From assembly GCA_021163745.1 (NCBI GenBank), contig JAGGTM010000073.1:1-9417 (forward strand): DNA of 9,417 nt, written 5' to 3'. The stretch comes from a bacterium. GTDB lineage: Bacteria > Patescibacteriota > Minisyncoccia > Portnoybacterales > JAGGTM01. This document shows positions 1 through 5,659 of this stretch, one piece after another; within the stretch, counting starts at the first letter, position 1; every line of letters starts with the position of its first letter. The notes beneath the pieces are model-generated. The model ran no database searches. It was not told the origin of the DNA and was given only the letters and a program-made list of their open reading frames with translations. The position numbers were made by a program, and so were the translations under genes.

Positions 1-176
1 CAGTCAGAACCCCAGAGAATGTTGAATACTGGTCAAGAACAGGTGCCCATATTTTAACCATTCCTCCTCAGGTAATTGCCAAATCCTTACTTGGCGCCAG
101 AACCAAAGAAACAGTGGCTCAATTTATCGACGATGCCAAAAAATCAATGGAGGAACTGGAAGAGACCAGTGACTAA
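1..176 (+). CDS. Transaldolase / fructose-6-phosphate aldolase family protein, C-terminal end (5' partial)
   Basis: An open frame enters from the left edge (first full codon at position 3) and stops at TAA 174-176, giving the last 57 residues of a protein. The visible part contains VRTPENVEYW and then GAHILTIPPQVI, which resembles the end of the barrel in the small transaldolase / fructose-6-phosphate aldolase family: a strand with an R-x-P/N-x-x-V motif, then a GA-h-h-h-T-h-P-x-x-V motif before the C-terminal helices. Members catalyse reversible aldol transfer or cleavage of sugar phosphates through a Schiff-base lysine in the cytosol; that lysine lies upstream and is not visible. A strong terminator follows 61 bases after the stop, so this gene probably ends its own transcription unit and is unrelated to the sulfur operon downstream. 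Substrate and exact subfamily cannot be decided from the tail. Confidence 0.72.
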   Translation, partial: VRTPENVEYWSRTGAHILTIPPQVIAKSLLGARTKETVAQFIDDAKKSMEELEETSD

Positions 177-237
177 AAACTGAAGATTTGGAAAATATCA
201 GCACAGGAGAAAGTTATTTGAGATTTTCAGATAAATG

Positions 238-271
238 AGGGGCAAGTTCATCTTGCCCCTGCTTTTTTTTT
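238..271 (+). terminator. Rho-independent terminator after the transaldolase-family gene
   Basis: A perfect 9-bp stem (AGGGGCAAG at 238-246 with CTTGCCCCT at 252-260) closes a 5-base loop (TTCAT, 247-251). A run of nine T follows at 263-271 after GC. The GC-rich stem plus U-tract is the textbook intrinsic terminator form. It separates the left-edge gene from the downstream operon and is the best evidence in the window for a bacterial host. Confidence 0.92.
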
Positions 272-327
272 ACGGTAATTTGATTACAATGATTGGTATT
301 TAGAAAAGATTATTCCCGGTCTTAACT

Positions 328-356
328 TTGACGAGATCTATATAAAGTATTATTTT
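328..356 (+). promoter_or_regulatory. Possible sigma-70-type promoter for the operon
   Basis: TTGACG (328-333, five of six matches to the -35 consensus) is followed after 17 bases by TATTTT (351-356, four of six matches to the -10 consensus). This would start transcription near 363 and give a leader of about 240 bases before the transporter gene. Two exact TATAAT hexamers lie just downstream (360-365 and 370-375), but neither has a good -35 at normal spacing. TATATAAA at 339-346 would look like an archaeal TATA box if the host were an archaeon. The region is so AT-rich that chance matches are likely. Confidence 0.33.
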
Positions 357-380
357 AATTATAATTGTTTATAATTACAC

Positions 381-494
381 ATGTTAAAGAAAAGATACTT
401 GATCTTTCTTTCTCTTCATTTGTCTAAGAAAGCCAGAATCAGAAAAGAGGTGCCGAATTTAAATCTGTCTCCGATTAGACAACTTTTGTCTTAA
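381..494 (+). CDS. Possible 37-residue leader peptide or small protein
   Basis: ATG at 381 opens a 37-codon frame ending at TAA 492-494. The predicted peptide starts MLKKRYLIFLSLHLSKK. It is rich in Leu, Lys and Arg, has no Cys and only the initiator Met, and has no recognisable domain. No Shine-Dalgarno sequence precedes it, although if transcription began near 363 the ATG would be close to the 5' end. The frame spans both partners of the alternative hairpin at 420-494, and its stop lies one base before the helix that begins at 496. That position is what one would expect of a leader peptide coupled to RNA folding, but a 37-codon frame can easily occur by chance. Lack of Cys or Met argues against classic attenuation by sulfur amino-acid supply. 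Confidence 0.22.
   Translation: MLKKRYLIFLSLHLSKKARIRKEVPNLNLSPIRQLLS
420..494 (+). promoter_or_regulatory. Leader RNA segment with two mutually exclusive hairpins
   Basis: TTGTCTAA (420-427) is the exact reverse complement of TTAGACAA (475-482), an 8-bp long-range stem. The same 475-482 strand can instead pair with the adjacent TTGTCTTAA (486-494): six contiguous pairs over a 3-base loop, plus two more pairs if one U is bulged. The two pairings cannot coexist because they share 475-482. This is the layout of a conformational switch such as an attenuator or riboswitch expression platform. The pairings are read directly from the sequence; a regulatory role is inference. No U-tract follows, so intrinsic termination is not the obvious output. 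Confidence 0.33.
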
Positions 495-495
495 G

Positions 496-584
496 AGAAA
501 TAGCGGCCGCGAAAAAAAATAAGAAACTTTTTCGCAGAAGAGAGACGAAAAATCAAAAAAGACTTCGTCCTTTAGGCTATTTCT
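496..584 (+). promoter_or_regulatory. Possible three-helix-junction RNA element upstream of the transporter gene
   Basis: Three nested helices can be drawn. P1 pairs AGAAATAGC (496-504) with GCTATTTCT (576-584), 9 bp. P2 pairs GCGAAAAA (509-516) with TTTTTCGC (528-535), 8 bp. P3 pairs GACGAA (544-549) with TTCGTC (564-569), 6 bp. Together they form a closed junction of 89 bases ending 19 bases before the ATG at 604. The size and shape are riboswitch-like, but the sequence matches no class I recognise and the AT-rich helices could be chance. The 3' side has no U-tract and no visible Shine-Dalgarno sequence to hide, so the mechanism is unclear. Confidence 0.35.
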
Positions 585-603
585 AATATCCAAATTAACT
601 TTT

Positions 604-1440
604 ATGGAGTTTGCTTTAACCACAGTTTTAGGATTGATTATAGGATCTTTAATCTGTGAATTTATTGACTCTTCTTTAGGGATGATGTATGGGACAATTC
701 TTTCCCCCGTTCTTATTATCGCCGGATTTAACCCTCTTTTAGTAGTTCCCTCAATTTTATTTTCTCAAGCGCTCGGAGGGTTTATTGCTGCTATACTTCA
801 TCACCGTTTGAAAAATGTAGATTTTACCTTAAAAAGTAAAGACCCGACCCATATAAAGGAGAGATTGTCCCAATTGGGCTACAGGGAAGGCTTTAATCGA
901 GGACTAACTAAAGATTTAAAAGTGACCTTTTGTATTGCCGGTTTAGGGATAATTGCGACAATTCTTGCCGCCTTGGTTGCTGTAAACATTCCAAAGGTTG
1001 TTTTAAAAACCTATATCGGGATATTAGTTCTTGCAATGGGGATAATTCTTCTTTCCAAAACTAATTTCAAATTTTCTTGGAAGAAGATAATCGGAATAGG
1101 AGCGTTGAGCGCTTTTAATAAAGGAATCTCGGGGGGCGGTTTTGGGCCGATAGTCACTTCGGGCCAAATGATCTCTGGAAGGGATGGTAAAAGTTCTATA
1201 GGATCTACTGCTTTGGCCGAAACCCCAGTTTGTATTGTTGGATTCTTAACTTACTTCTTTACAAAAGGAATATCAGATTGGAGATTCCTTTTACTATTGA
1301 CCATCGGGTCAATAATTGGGGCTGTGATTGGCCCTCATTTTACTGCGAAGATTAGGTCAGAAAAGAAATTAAAAAAAGGATTAGGAATTTTAGTAATCAC
1401 ATTAGGGGTCTGGACATTAACCAGGGCTTGGCTAATTTAA
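604..1440 (+). CDS. TauE/SafE-family membrane transporter (probable sulfate/sulfite or related anion permease)
   Basis: This 278-residue, very hydrophobic protein has roughly eight membrane segments, including about 4-20, 31-50, 50-67, 108-128, 134-151, 208-220, 227-245 and 257-275. It shows the two-half architecture of the TauE/SafE (formerly DUF81) family. Each half carries a Gly-rich signature near its start: DSSLGMMYGTILSPVLI around 22-38 and NKGISGGGFGPIVTSG around 172-187. A polar insertion (about 68-105) separates the halves. Family members move sulfite, sulfonates, sulfoacetate or other organic anions across the cytoplasmic membrane, and several occur beside sulfate-assimilation genes. 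Being first in the operon, 30 bases before the CysD gene, suggests uptake of sulfate or a related oxyanion, though export of a by-product is equally compatible with the family. The ATG at 604 starts just before the first membrane segment and is the natural start; no Shine-Dalgarno sequence is visible. Confidence 0.85.
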   Translation: MEFALTTVLGLIIGSLICEFIDSSLGMMYGTILSPVLIIAGFNPLLVVPSILFSQALGGFIAAILHHRLKNVDFTLKSKDPTHIKERLSQLGYREGFNRGLTKDLKVTFCIAGLGIIATILAALVAVNIPKVVLKTYIGILVLAMGIILLSKTNFKFSWKKIIGIGALSAFNKGISGGGFGPIVTSGQMISGRDGKSSIGSTALAETPVCIVGFLTYFFTKGISDWRFLLLLTIGSIIGAVIGPHFTAKIRSEKKLKKGLGILVITLGVWTLTRAWLI

Positions 1441-1470
1441 AATTTTGTGATATAAAATAAAGGTATCAAT

Positions 1471-2253
1471 ATGGATTTTCATCTTCAGCAACTGGAACAA
1501 AAAAGTATTTATATTTTAAGAGAAACCAAGGCCCGTTTTAAAAATCCAGCCATGCTTTGGTCGATGGGGAAAGATTCCACTTTAATGCTTTATTTATGTA
1601 AACGAGCCTTTTTTGGTAAACTACCTTTTCCAGCCATTCATCTTGATAGCGGGCACGATTTTCCAGAGAGTTATCAATTTAGAGATAAAATTGTTAAAGA
1701 GTGGGGAGTAAATCTTATTATTGGTAAAGTAAAACATGAGAAAGATGGAATTTCAGGAACCACCGAAGGTTTGAATAAAGCCGAAGCCCTTAGAAAATTA
1801 TTAGCAGAATATAAATTTGATGCTTTAGTTGTTTCGATTCGTCGAGATGAGCACGGGATTAGGGCAAAAGAGAGGTATTTTAGCCCAAGAGACAAAGATT
1901 TTCACTGGAACTTTAAAAATCAGCCACCAGAGATTTTTAATTACATTTCTGAGTTTAAAGACGCCTCTCATGTCAGGGTCCATCCATTACTTCATTGGAC
2001 GGAATTGGATGTTTGGGAATATACCAGAGAGAAAAATATTCCTTTTAATTCTCTATATCTGGCTAAGAATGGCAAGAGATATAGAAGTTTGGGTTACAAA
2101 GAAGTTACCCATCCTATTTCTTCCAATGCCGACACCATTGATAAAATCATTGAAGAAGTAAAAACCAGTCAGATAGAAGAAAGAAGCGGAAGAGCTATGG
2201 AAAAAGAGAAAGAATATGTTATGGAGCGACTTAGGCAGCTCGGATATTTCTAA
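1471..2253 (+). CDS. cysD: Sulfate adenylyltransferase subunit 2 (CysD-type, PP-loop ATP pyrophosphatase)
   Basis: This subunit forms adenosine 5'-phosphosulfate (APS) and pyrophosphate from ATP and sulfate, with a CysN GTPase coupling GTP hydrolysis to the reaction. The 260-residue protein begins with a CysD-like helix (HLQQLEQKSIYILRE). The PP-loop SMGKDST is at 31-37, followed by LPFPAIHLDSG (51-61), SIRRDEHGIRAKERYFSPRD (122-141), HPLLHWTELDVWEY (171-184) and the characteristic end RSGR...RQLGYF (238-260). The end matches the RQGYF terminus of classical CysD and separates it from the related PAPS reductases (CysH). It is about 40 residues shorter than the enterobacterial protein (302), mainly because the loop between the HW-TE-DVW motif and the SLG motif is compact. 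AAAGG at 1459-1463, seven bases before the ATG, is one of the few good ribosome-binding sites here. Its usual partner gene is displaced by the endonuclease gene that follows. Confidence 0.93.
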   Translation: MDFHLQQLEQKSIYILRETKARFKNPAMLWSMGKDSTLMLYLCKRAFFGKLPFPAIHLDSGHDFPESYQFRDKIVKEWGVNLIIGKVKHEKDGISGTTEGLNKAEALRKLLAEYKFDALVVSIRRDEHGIRAKERYFSPRDKDFHWNFKNQPPEIFNYISEFKDASHVRVHPLLHWTELDVWEYTREKNIPFNSLYLAKNGKRYRSLGYKEVTHPISSNADTIDKIIEEVKTSQIEERSGRAMEKEKEYVMERLRQLGYF

Positions 2254-2265
2254 TAAACATGGTGT

Positions 2266-3006
2266 ATGGTGATACCCGGGAAGAAAACCTTAAGAGATTT
2301 ATATCTAAAAGAAGGAATGTCAATGCCAGAAATCGGTAAGAAGTTCCGTGTTCATTATATTACAGTTAGAAATTGGCTAATAAAATACGGAATTCCTACT
2401 CGCAAAAAAGGCGAAAGGGTAGATTCCTGGAGCGAGAAAGAAGTTCGAATTCTGAAAGAAAACAGAGGAAAGCCAATAGAAGAATTATTAAGATTACTTC
2501 CCGACAGAACAAACCAAGCGATTTATGAGAAGTTAAACAAAATAGGGTATTCAAGAGCTTTAGAGAAGTTTAAATATCAAGCAAAAAAGAAACTAAACCT
2601 TAAAAAAGAAGAATGGGGTTATTTGGCGGGGATAGTTGATGGAGAGGGAACAATTACTGTTGATAAATGCTCTAGAGAAAATTCTTATCATCCAAAGATA
2701 GCAATCACTACAACAAATAGGAATCTTGCTGAATGGCTGGACAAAAAATTGAATGCAACATGTACTCTTTCTGGAGAGAATCACCCATTCTGGAAAACAA
2801 AGTATGAATGTTTTATTCATGGATATAAATGCAAACCAATTTTGGAAAACATTTTACCCTTTTTAAAAATTAAAGATAGACACGCGAGATTGTTGATAGA
2901 ATTTATTGAAATAAGACTTTCAAGGAAAAGTATAAGTGCTCATAATAAAAAAGAAGAAGAGATAGTCATGCAACTAAAGAGATTAAATAAAAAAGGCAAA
3001 CCCTAA
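2266..3006 (+). CDS. LAGLIDADG homing endonuclease-like protein with N-terminal helix-turn-helix domains
   Basis: This 246-residue protein carries one LAGLIDADG motif, GYLAGIVDGEGTI (118-130). The acidic residue of the DGEG end (E127) sits where the metal-binding catalytic acid is expected. The later segment ILPFLKIKDRHARLLIEFIE (196-215) matches the second conserved block of single-motif endonucleases, which usually work as homodimers. Ahead of it lies a helix-turn-helix at about 7-41 (GMSMPEIGKKFRVHYITVRNWL) and a SANT/Myb-like helical region at about 55-95 (WSEKEVRILKENRGKPIEELL), both probably for DNA recognition. The gene lies between cysD and cysN with gaps of only 12 and 7 bases, in the same orientation. 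Neither neighbour is interrupted: CysD ends normally and the GTPase begins normally, so this is a free-standing gene, not an intein or an intron-borne one inside a coding sequence. A role as a site-specific DNA-binding regulator after loss of cleavage is also possible. ATG at 2266 has no visible Shine-Dalgarno sequence. Confidence 0.88.
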   Translation: MVIPGKKTLRDLYLKEGMSMPEIGKKFRVHYITVRNWLIKYGIPTRKKGERVDSWSEKEVRILKENRGKPIEELLRLLPDRTNQAIYEKLNKIGYSRALEKFKYQAKKKLNLKKEEWGYLAGIVDGEGTITVDKCSRENSYHPKIAITTTNRNLAEWLDKKLNATCTLSGENHPFWKTKYECFIHGYKCKPILENILPFLKIKDRHARLLIEFIEIRLSRKSISAHNKKEEEIVMQLKRLNKKGKP

Positions 3007-3013
3007 CAGATTT

Positions 3014-4183
3014 ATGCAAGAAATTCCAGTTGTTTTAATCGGTCACAAGGATCATGGAAAATCTACCTTAATTGGCAGGTTATTATTAGACACTAAATCA
3101 ATTAAAGAAAGCCGGATTAAAGAGATAAAGGAAGTGGATGAGTCGGACGGCAAACAATTTGAGTTAGCTCATTTAGTAGATAGTTTTTATCAAGAGAGAG
3201 AAAGAGAAATGACAATGGATACTACAAGAGTCCTTTTAAAAGGAAAAAAAAGAAATTATCAATTAATCGATGTTCCAGGCCACGCGGAACTCATTTCCAA
3301 TATGCTTACAGGGGCTGCCGGGGCAGAAGGAGCTCTGCTGGTTGTAGATATCACAGAGGGAATAAAACCCCAAACCATCCGACACTTAGAAATAGCTAAA
3401 CTTTTAGGAATTGAACAATTGGCAGTAGTAGTTAATAAAATGGATAAGATTTTTTATCAGGAAAAGAAATTTGAAGAGACAACAGAAAAATTGAGAGAGA
3501 TTTTAAATAAAATTGGCTATTCTCTTAAAGACACATATTTTTTTCCGGTTTCTGCCTGGGAGGGCGAGAATGTAATAAAAAAATCTAAAAGAATGACCTG
3601 GTATCAGGGACCCAGTTTAATGGAGTTTTTAGAAAGTGAGGTTAAAGAGCCGGTATCCTTTGAAAATTTACCCCTGCGCTTTTTAGTTCAGGATAAGTAT
3701 TCTGAAGGGCAAGATGAGATTTTAGTGGGAAGAGTGGAGAGCGGAATTTTAAAAACCAGACAGGAAATTTTGTTTTTGCCGGAGAATAAAAAAGTTAGAA
3801 TTATTTCCATCAGAGATTCAGAAGGTGAATTAAAAGAAGCCGCAGCCGGTCAAAATATTGGGATTACTTTATCGAAAAACTTTAATATATCGCGAGGAGC
3901 AGTAGGGAGTTGTTTGGACTCTGTTCCAAAAGTGAGCGATCATTTATCAGGAGAGATTTTTTGGATAGATTCTCCCTCTCGGAAAGATTTGGTCTGCGAG
4001 TGTGGAACTTCCCAAGTAAAAGGAGAACTTCAAGAGCCCAAAGAAATTAAGGCTGGGGAGGAATCTTTTTATAGAGTTAAACTTGAGAAACCAATTGCTT
4101 TCGATCCTCGAAACAAAACCATTTTAGGGAAATTAGTTTTAAAAGACAAAGGAAAAATTATCGCTGTTGGTAATATTTTATGA
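3014..4183 (+). CDS. cysN: CysN-type translation-factor-like GTPase (sulfate adenylyltransferase subunit 1, short form)
   Basis: This is the probable GTPase partner of CysD; GTP hydrolysis drives APS synthesis. The 389 residues carry the G motifs: P-loop GHKDHGKS at 10-17, switch I region EREREMTMDTT at 61-71, DVPGH at 86-90, NKMD at 141-144 and the SAWEG G5 at 180-184. WYQGPSLMEFLE (196-207) closely follows the CysN linker WYSGP-L-E-LE that leads into the beta-barrel domains II (about 218-300) and III (about 305-389). At 389 residues it is well short of the classical 475-residue CysN, and there is no fused APS kinase domain. The switch I sequence departs from the usual ER-GITID, and GHKDHG is closer to elongation factors than the GNVDDG of classical CysN. 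This suggests a divergent CysN subfamily rather than EF-Tu. The stop overlaps the next ATG by four bases (ATGA), indicating translational coupling. Confidence 0.85.
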   Translation: MQEIPVVLIGHKDHGKSTLIGRLLLDTKSIKESRIKEIKEVDESDGKQFELAHLVDSFYQEREREMTMDTTRVLLKGKKRNYQLIDVPGHAELISNMLTGAAGAEGALLVVDITEGIKPQTIRHLEIAKLLGIEQLAVVVNKMDKIFYQEKKFEETTEKLREILNKIGYSLKDTYFFPVSAWEGENVIKKSKRMTWYQGPSLMEFLESEVKEPVSFENLPLRFLVQDKYSEGQDEILVGRVESGILKTRQEILFLPENKKVRIISIRDSEGELKEAAAGQNIGITLSKNFNISRGAVGSCLDSVPKVSDHLSGEIFWIDSPSRKDLVCECGTSQVKGELQEPKEIKAGEESFYRVKLEKPIAFDPRNKTILGKLVLKDKGKIIAVGNIL

Positions 4184-5571
4184 AAAAGAGACCTAATGTA
4201 ATTTTAATTACCATTGACTCTTTGAGGGCCGACCACCTCGGCTTTATGGGCTATAAGAAAAATGTAAGCCCCAATATTGATAAATTAGCGAAAGAGAGCA
4301 TAATTTTTACTAATGCTTACGCAAATGGGCCCCAAACGCCTTATTCTTTTCCTTCTATTCTTACTTCCACTTATCCTTTAGATTATCACGGACCTAGTAA
4401 AATTGCACCTCCTCGAATAATGATAAGTGAGGTGCTAAAAGAAGCAGGGTATACTACCTGTGCGATTCACTTTTTTCCTTGCCTTTCTTCTTATTTTGGT
4501 TATAACCGAGGTTGGGATTATTTTGAAGATATCGATCCTACTAAGTTCTCAGATTACTCTATTTTTCAATCCTTTTTATTTAAGAAATTATATGATACTT
4601 TTAAGGGGATTAGCTTTAGTTATTGCCCAGAACTTCTTTTCCGCATTAAATTTTTAATCCAGAAAATAGGAAGTATTCCATTGAATGTTAATAAACCAGA
4701 CTCTACCTTTTTAAATCAGATCGCTGAAGATTTTATAAATTCAGTAAACTCTCCATTTTTTCTTTGGATTCACTATCCAGATATTCATGCTCCTTATCGT
4801 ACTTTAAAAGTTAGAACTGGGCAGAACCTTTCCTTTTCATATTTGGAATTTTTGCATCAAAATTTATTTAATCATTCAAAATATTTTTATCAAAAAAGAA
4901 AACTAAGAGAATTTGCTAAGAAGAATCTTTCAGGCGTAATAGATGTGTACGATCAAGGAATTATTTTTTTGGATCAGCAGATTAGTAATTTAATAAATTT
5001 TTTAAAGGAGAAAAGAAAATATGAAAATTCGACTATCATTTTAACTGCCGACCATGGAGATGAATTTTTAGAACACGGCGGAGGGGGACACTTTGCTAAA
5101 CTTTATAACGAGATTCTACATGTACCGCTCTTAATTAAGACCCCTTATTACAAGAAGACATTAATAACAAGAAAAGTTTCATTAATTGATTTAGCGCCCA
5201 CTATTTGTAGGATATTGGACATAAAAACTCCCCCCAATTTTAAAGGAAAAGATTTATTAATTAATAAAAATTCAGAACAGCCTATATTTCATCAAACTTT
5301 ATACCGAAAAATAAAAGGAAAACCCAGTTTCTTATGGGAAGATTATTTCCAACCAGGAAGAATTGAACAATCCAGAGTAGCGTGTCAGTTTCAAAATTGG
5401 AAATATATTTTAGATCATGGAAGCGGTAAAGAAGAACTGTATAATCTTTTAAATGATCCAAAAGAACAACATGACCTCTCTCACTTAAGATCGGAAACAC
5501 TTTCCCAAATGAGAGAAATAGTTAAAGAGTTTGAGAACAAAAATCCTCCTTTATCGTTGGTTACTCATTAA
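4180..5571 (+). CDS. Sulfatase-like protein of the alkaline phosphatase superfamily, non-canonical nucleophile
   Basis: This 463-residue protein has the fold signatures of the sulfatase family. They are NVILITIDSLRADHLG at the N-terminus (metal-ligand D13, with the common second Asp replaced by S14), histidines in HYPDIHAPY (198-206), and the metal site DHGD at 291-294 followed by EFLEHGGGGHF. Counting back from LTS-TYP (61-66) puts T53 at the nucleophile position, in T-P-Y-S-F, where true sulfatases have C/S-x-P/A-S-R to make formylglycine. Both the Cys/Ser and the Arg are absent. Thr nucleophiles are used by phosphoglycerol and phosphoethanolamine transferases of the same superfamily, so hydrolysis or transfer of a phosphate ester is as plausible as sulfate chemistry. 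No signal peptide or membrane helix is evident, so it is probably cytosolic. It is coupled to the cysN-like gene by an ATGA overlap, tying it to the sulfate-activation operon. Confidence 0.85.
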   Translation: MKKRPNVILITIDSLRADHLGFMGYKKNVSPNIDKLAKESIIFTNAYANGPQTPYSFPSILTSTYPLDYHGPSKIAPPRIMISEVLKEAGYTTCAIHFFPCLSSYFGYNRGWDYFEDIDPTKFSDYSIFQSFLFKKLYDTFKGISFSYCPELLFRIKFLIQKIGSIPLNVNKPDSTFLNQIAEDFINSVNSPFFLWIHYPDIHAPYRTLKVRTGQNLSFSYLEFLHQNLFNHSKYFYQKRKLREFAKKNLSGVIDVYDQGIIFLDQQISNLINFLKEKRKYENSTIILTADHGDEFLEHGGGGHFAKLYNEILHVPLLIKTPYYKKTLITRKVSLIDLAPTICRILDIKTPPNFKGKDLLINKNSEQPIFHQTLYRKIKGKPSFLWEDYFQPGRIEQSRVACQFQNWKYILDHGSGKEELYNLLNDPKEQHDLSHLRSETLSQMREIVKEFENKNPPLSLVTH

Positions 5572-5659
5572 ATAAACTTAACCCAACAAAAAACAAGGCT
5601 CTATTTATCTTGCTCCCATTTTATTTTTATGATAAGATTGGGTAGATAACAATTTCTCT

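Larger units (their letters stand above)
272..603. other. 332-base gene-poor region: leader of the sulfur/glycan operon
   Basis: No long coding frame or tRNA is visible here. From left to right the stretch holds AT-rich sequence, a promoter-like pair of boxes (328-356), a small open frame (381-494), a long-range hairpin with an alternative downstream partner (420-494), and a possible three-helix junction (496-584). About 20 bases then lead to the ATG of the transporter gene. No Shine-Dalgarno sequence is visible before that ATG. I compared the leader by eye with the SAM, lysine, TPP, purine, cobalamin and cyclic-di-GMP riboswitch cores and found no convincing match. Confidence 0.6.

Noticed and set aside
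446..453. AGAGGTGC resembling the 5' core of the lysine riboswitch
   Set aside because: Only this octamer fits; the rest of the conserved lysine core and its long multi-helix layout are missing, and the neighbours are not lysine genes.
503..510. GCGGCCGC palindrome (a rare-cutter restriction site) as a cloning-vector scar
   Set aside because: Flanks look like natural AT-rich leader, the bases take part in plausible helices, and no vector sequence is visible.
1674..1895. Open frame on the minus strand inside cysD
   Set aside because: Lies wholly within a well-supported CysD gene, has no domain and no operon partner; a shadow frame.
1829..2161. 110-codon plus-strand frame in a second reading frame of cysD
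   Set aside because: The conserved CysD motifs (RRDEHGIRAKERY, HW-E-DVWEY) are in the main frame across this interval; the alternative protein has no recognisable features.
2593..2820. Minus-strand frame within the endonuclease gene
   Set aside because: Overlaps the LAGLIDADG core on the other strand, with no independent evidence.
2254..3013. Group I intron or intein carrying the LAGLIDADG gene
   Set aside because: Both flanking proteins are complete at their natural ends, the gaps are too short for an intron core, and there are no intein splice motifs.
4460..4657. 65-codon hydrophobic frame inside the sulfatase-like gene
   Set aside because: Hydrophobicity comes from T-rich DNA; the main frame is conserved and continuous here.
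5282..5500. Minus-strand frame inside the sulfatase-like gene
   Set aside because: No domain, no ribosome site, wholly antisense to a real gene.
5572..5659. Terminator or internal promoter in the 88-base gap before the first methyltransferase
   Set aside because: CCCA (5615-5618) and TGGG (5639-5642) form only an interrupted hairpin with no T-run after it. TATGAT at 5628-5633 has no good -35 box at normal spacing.
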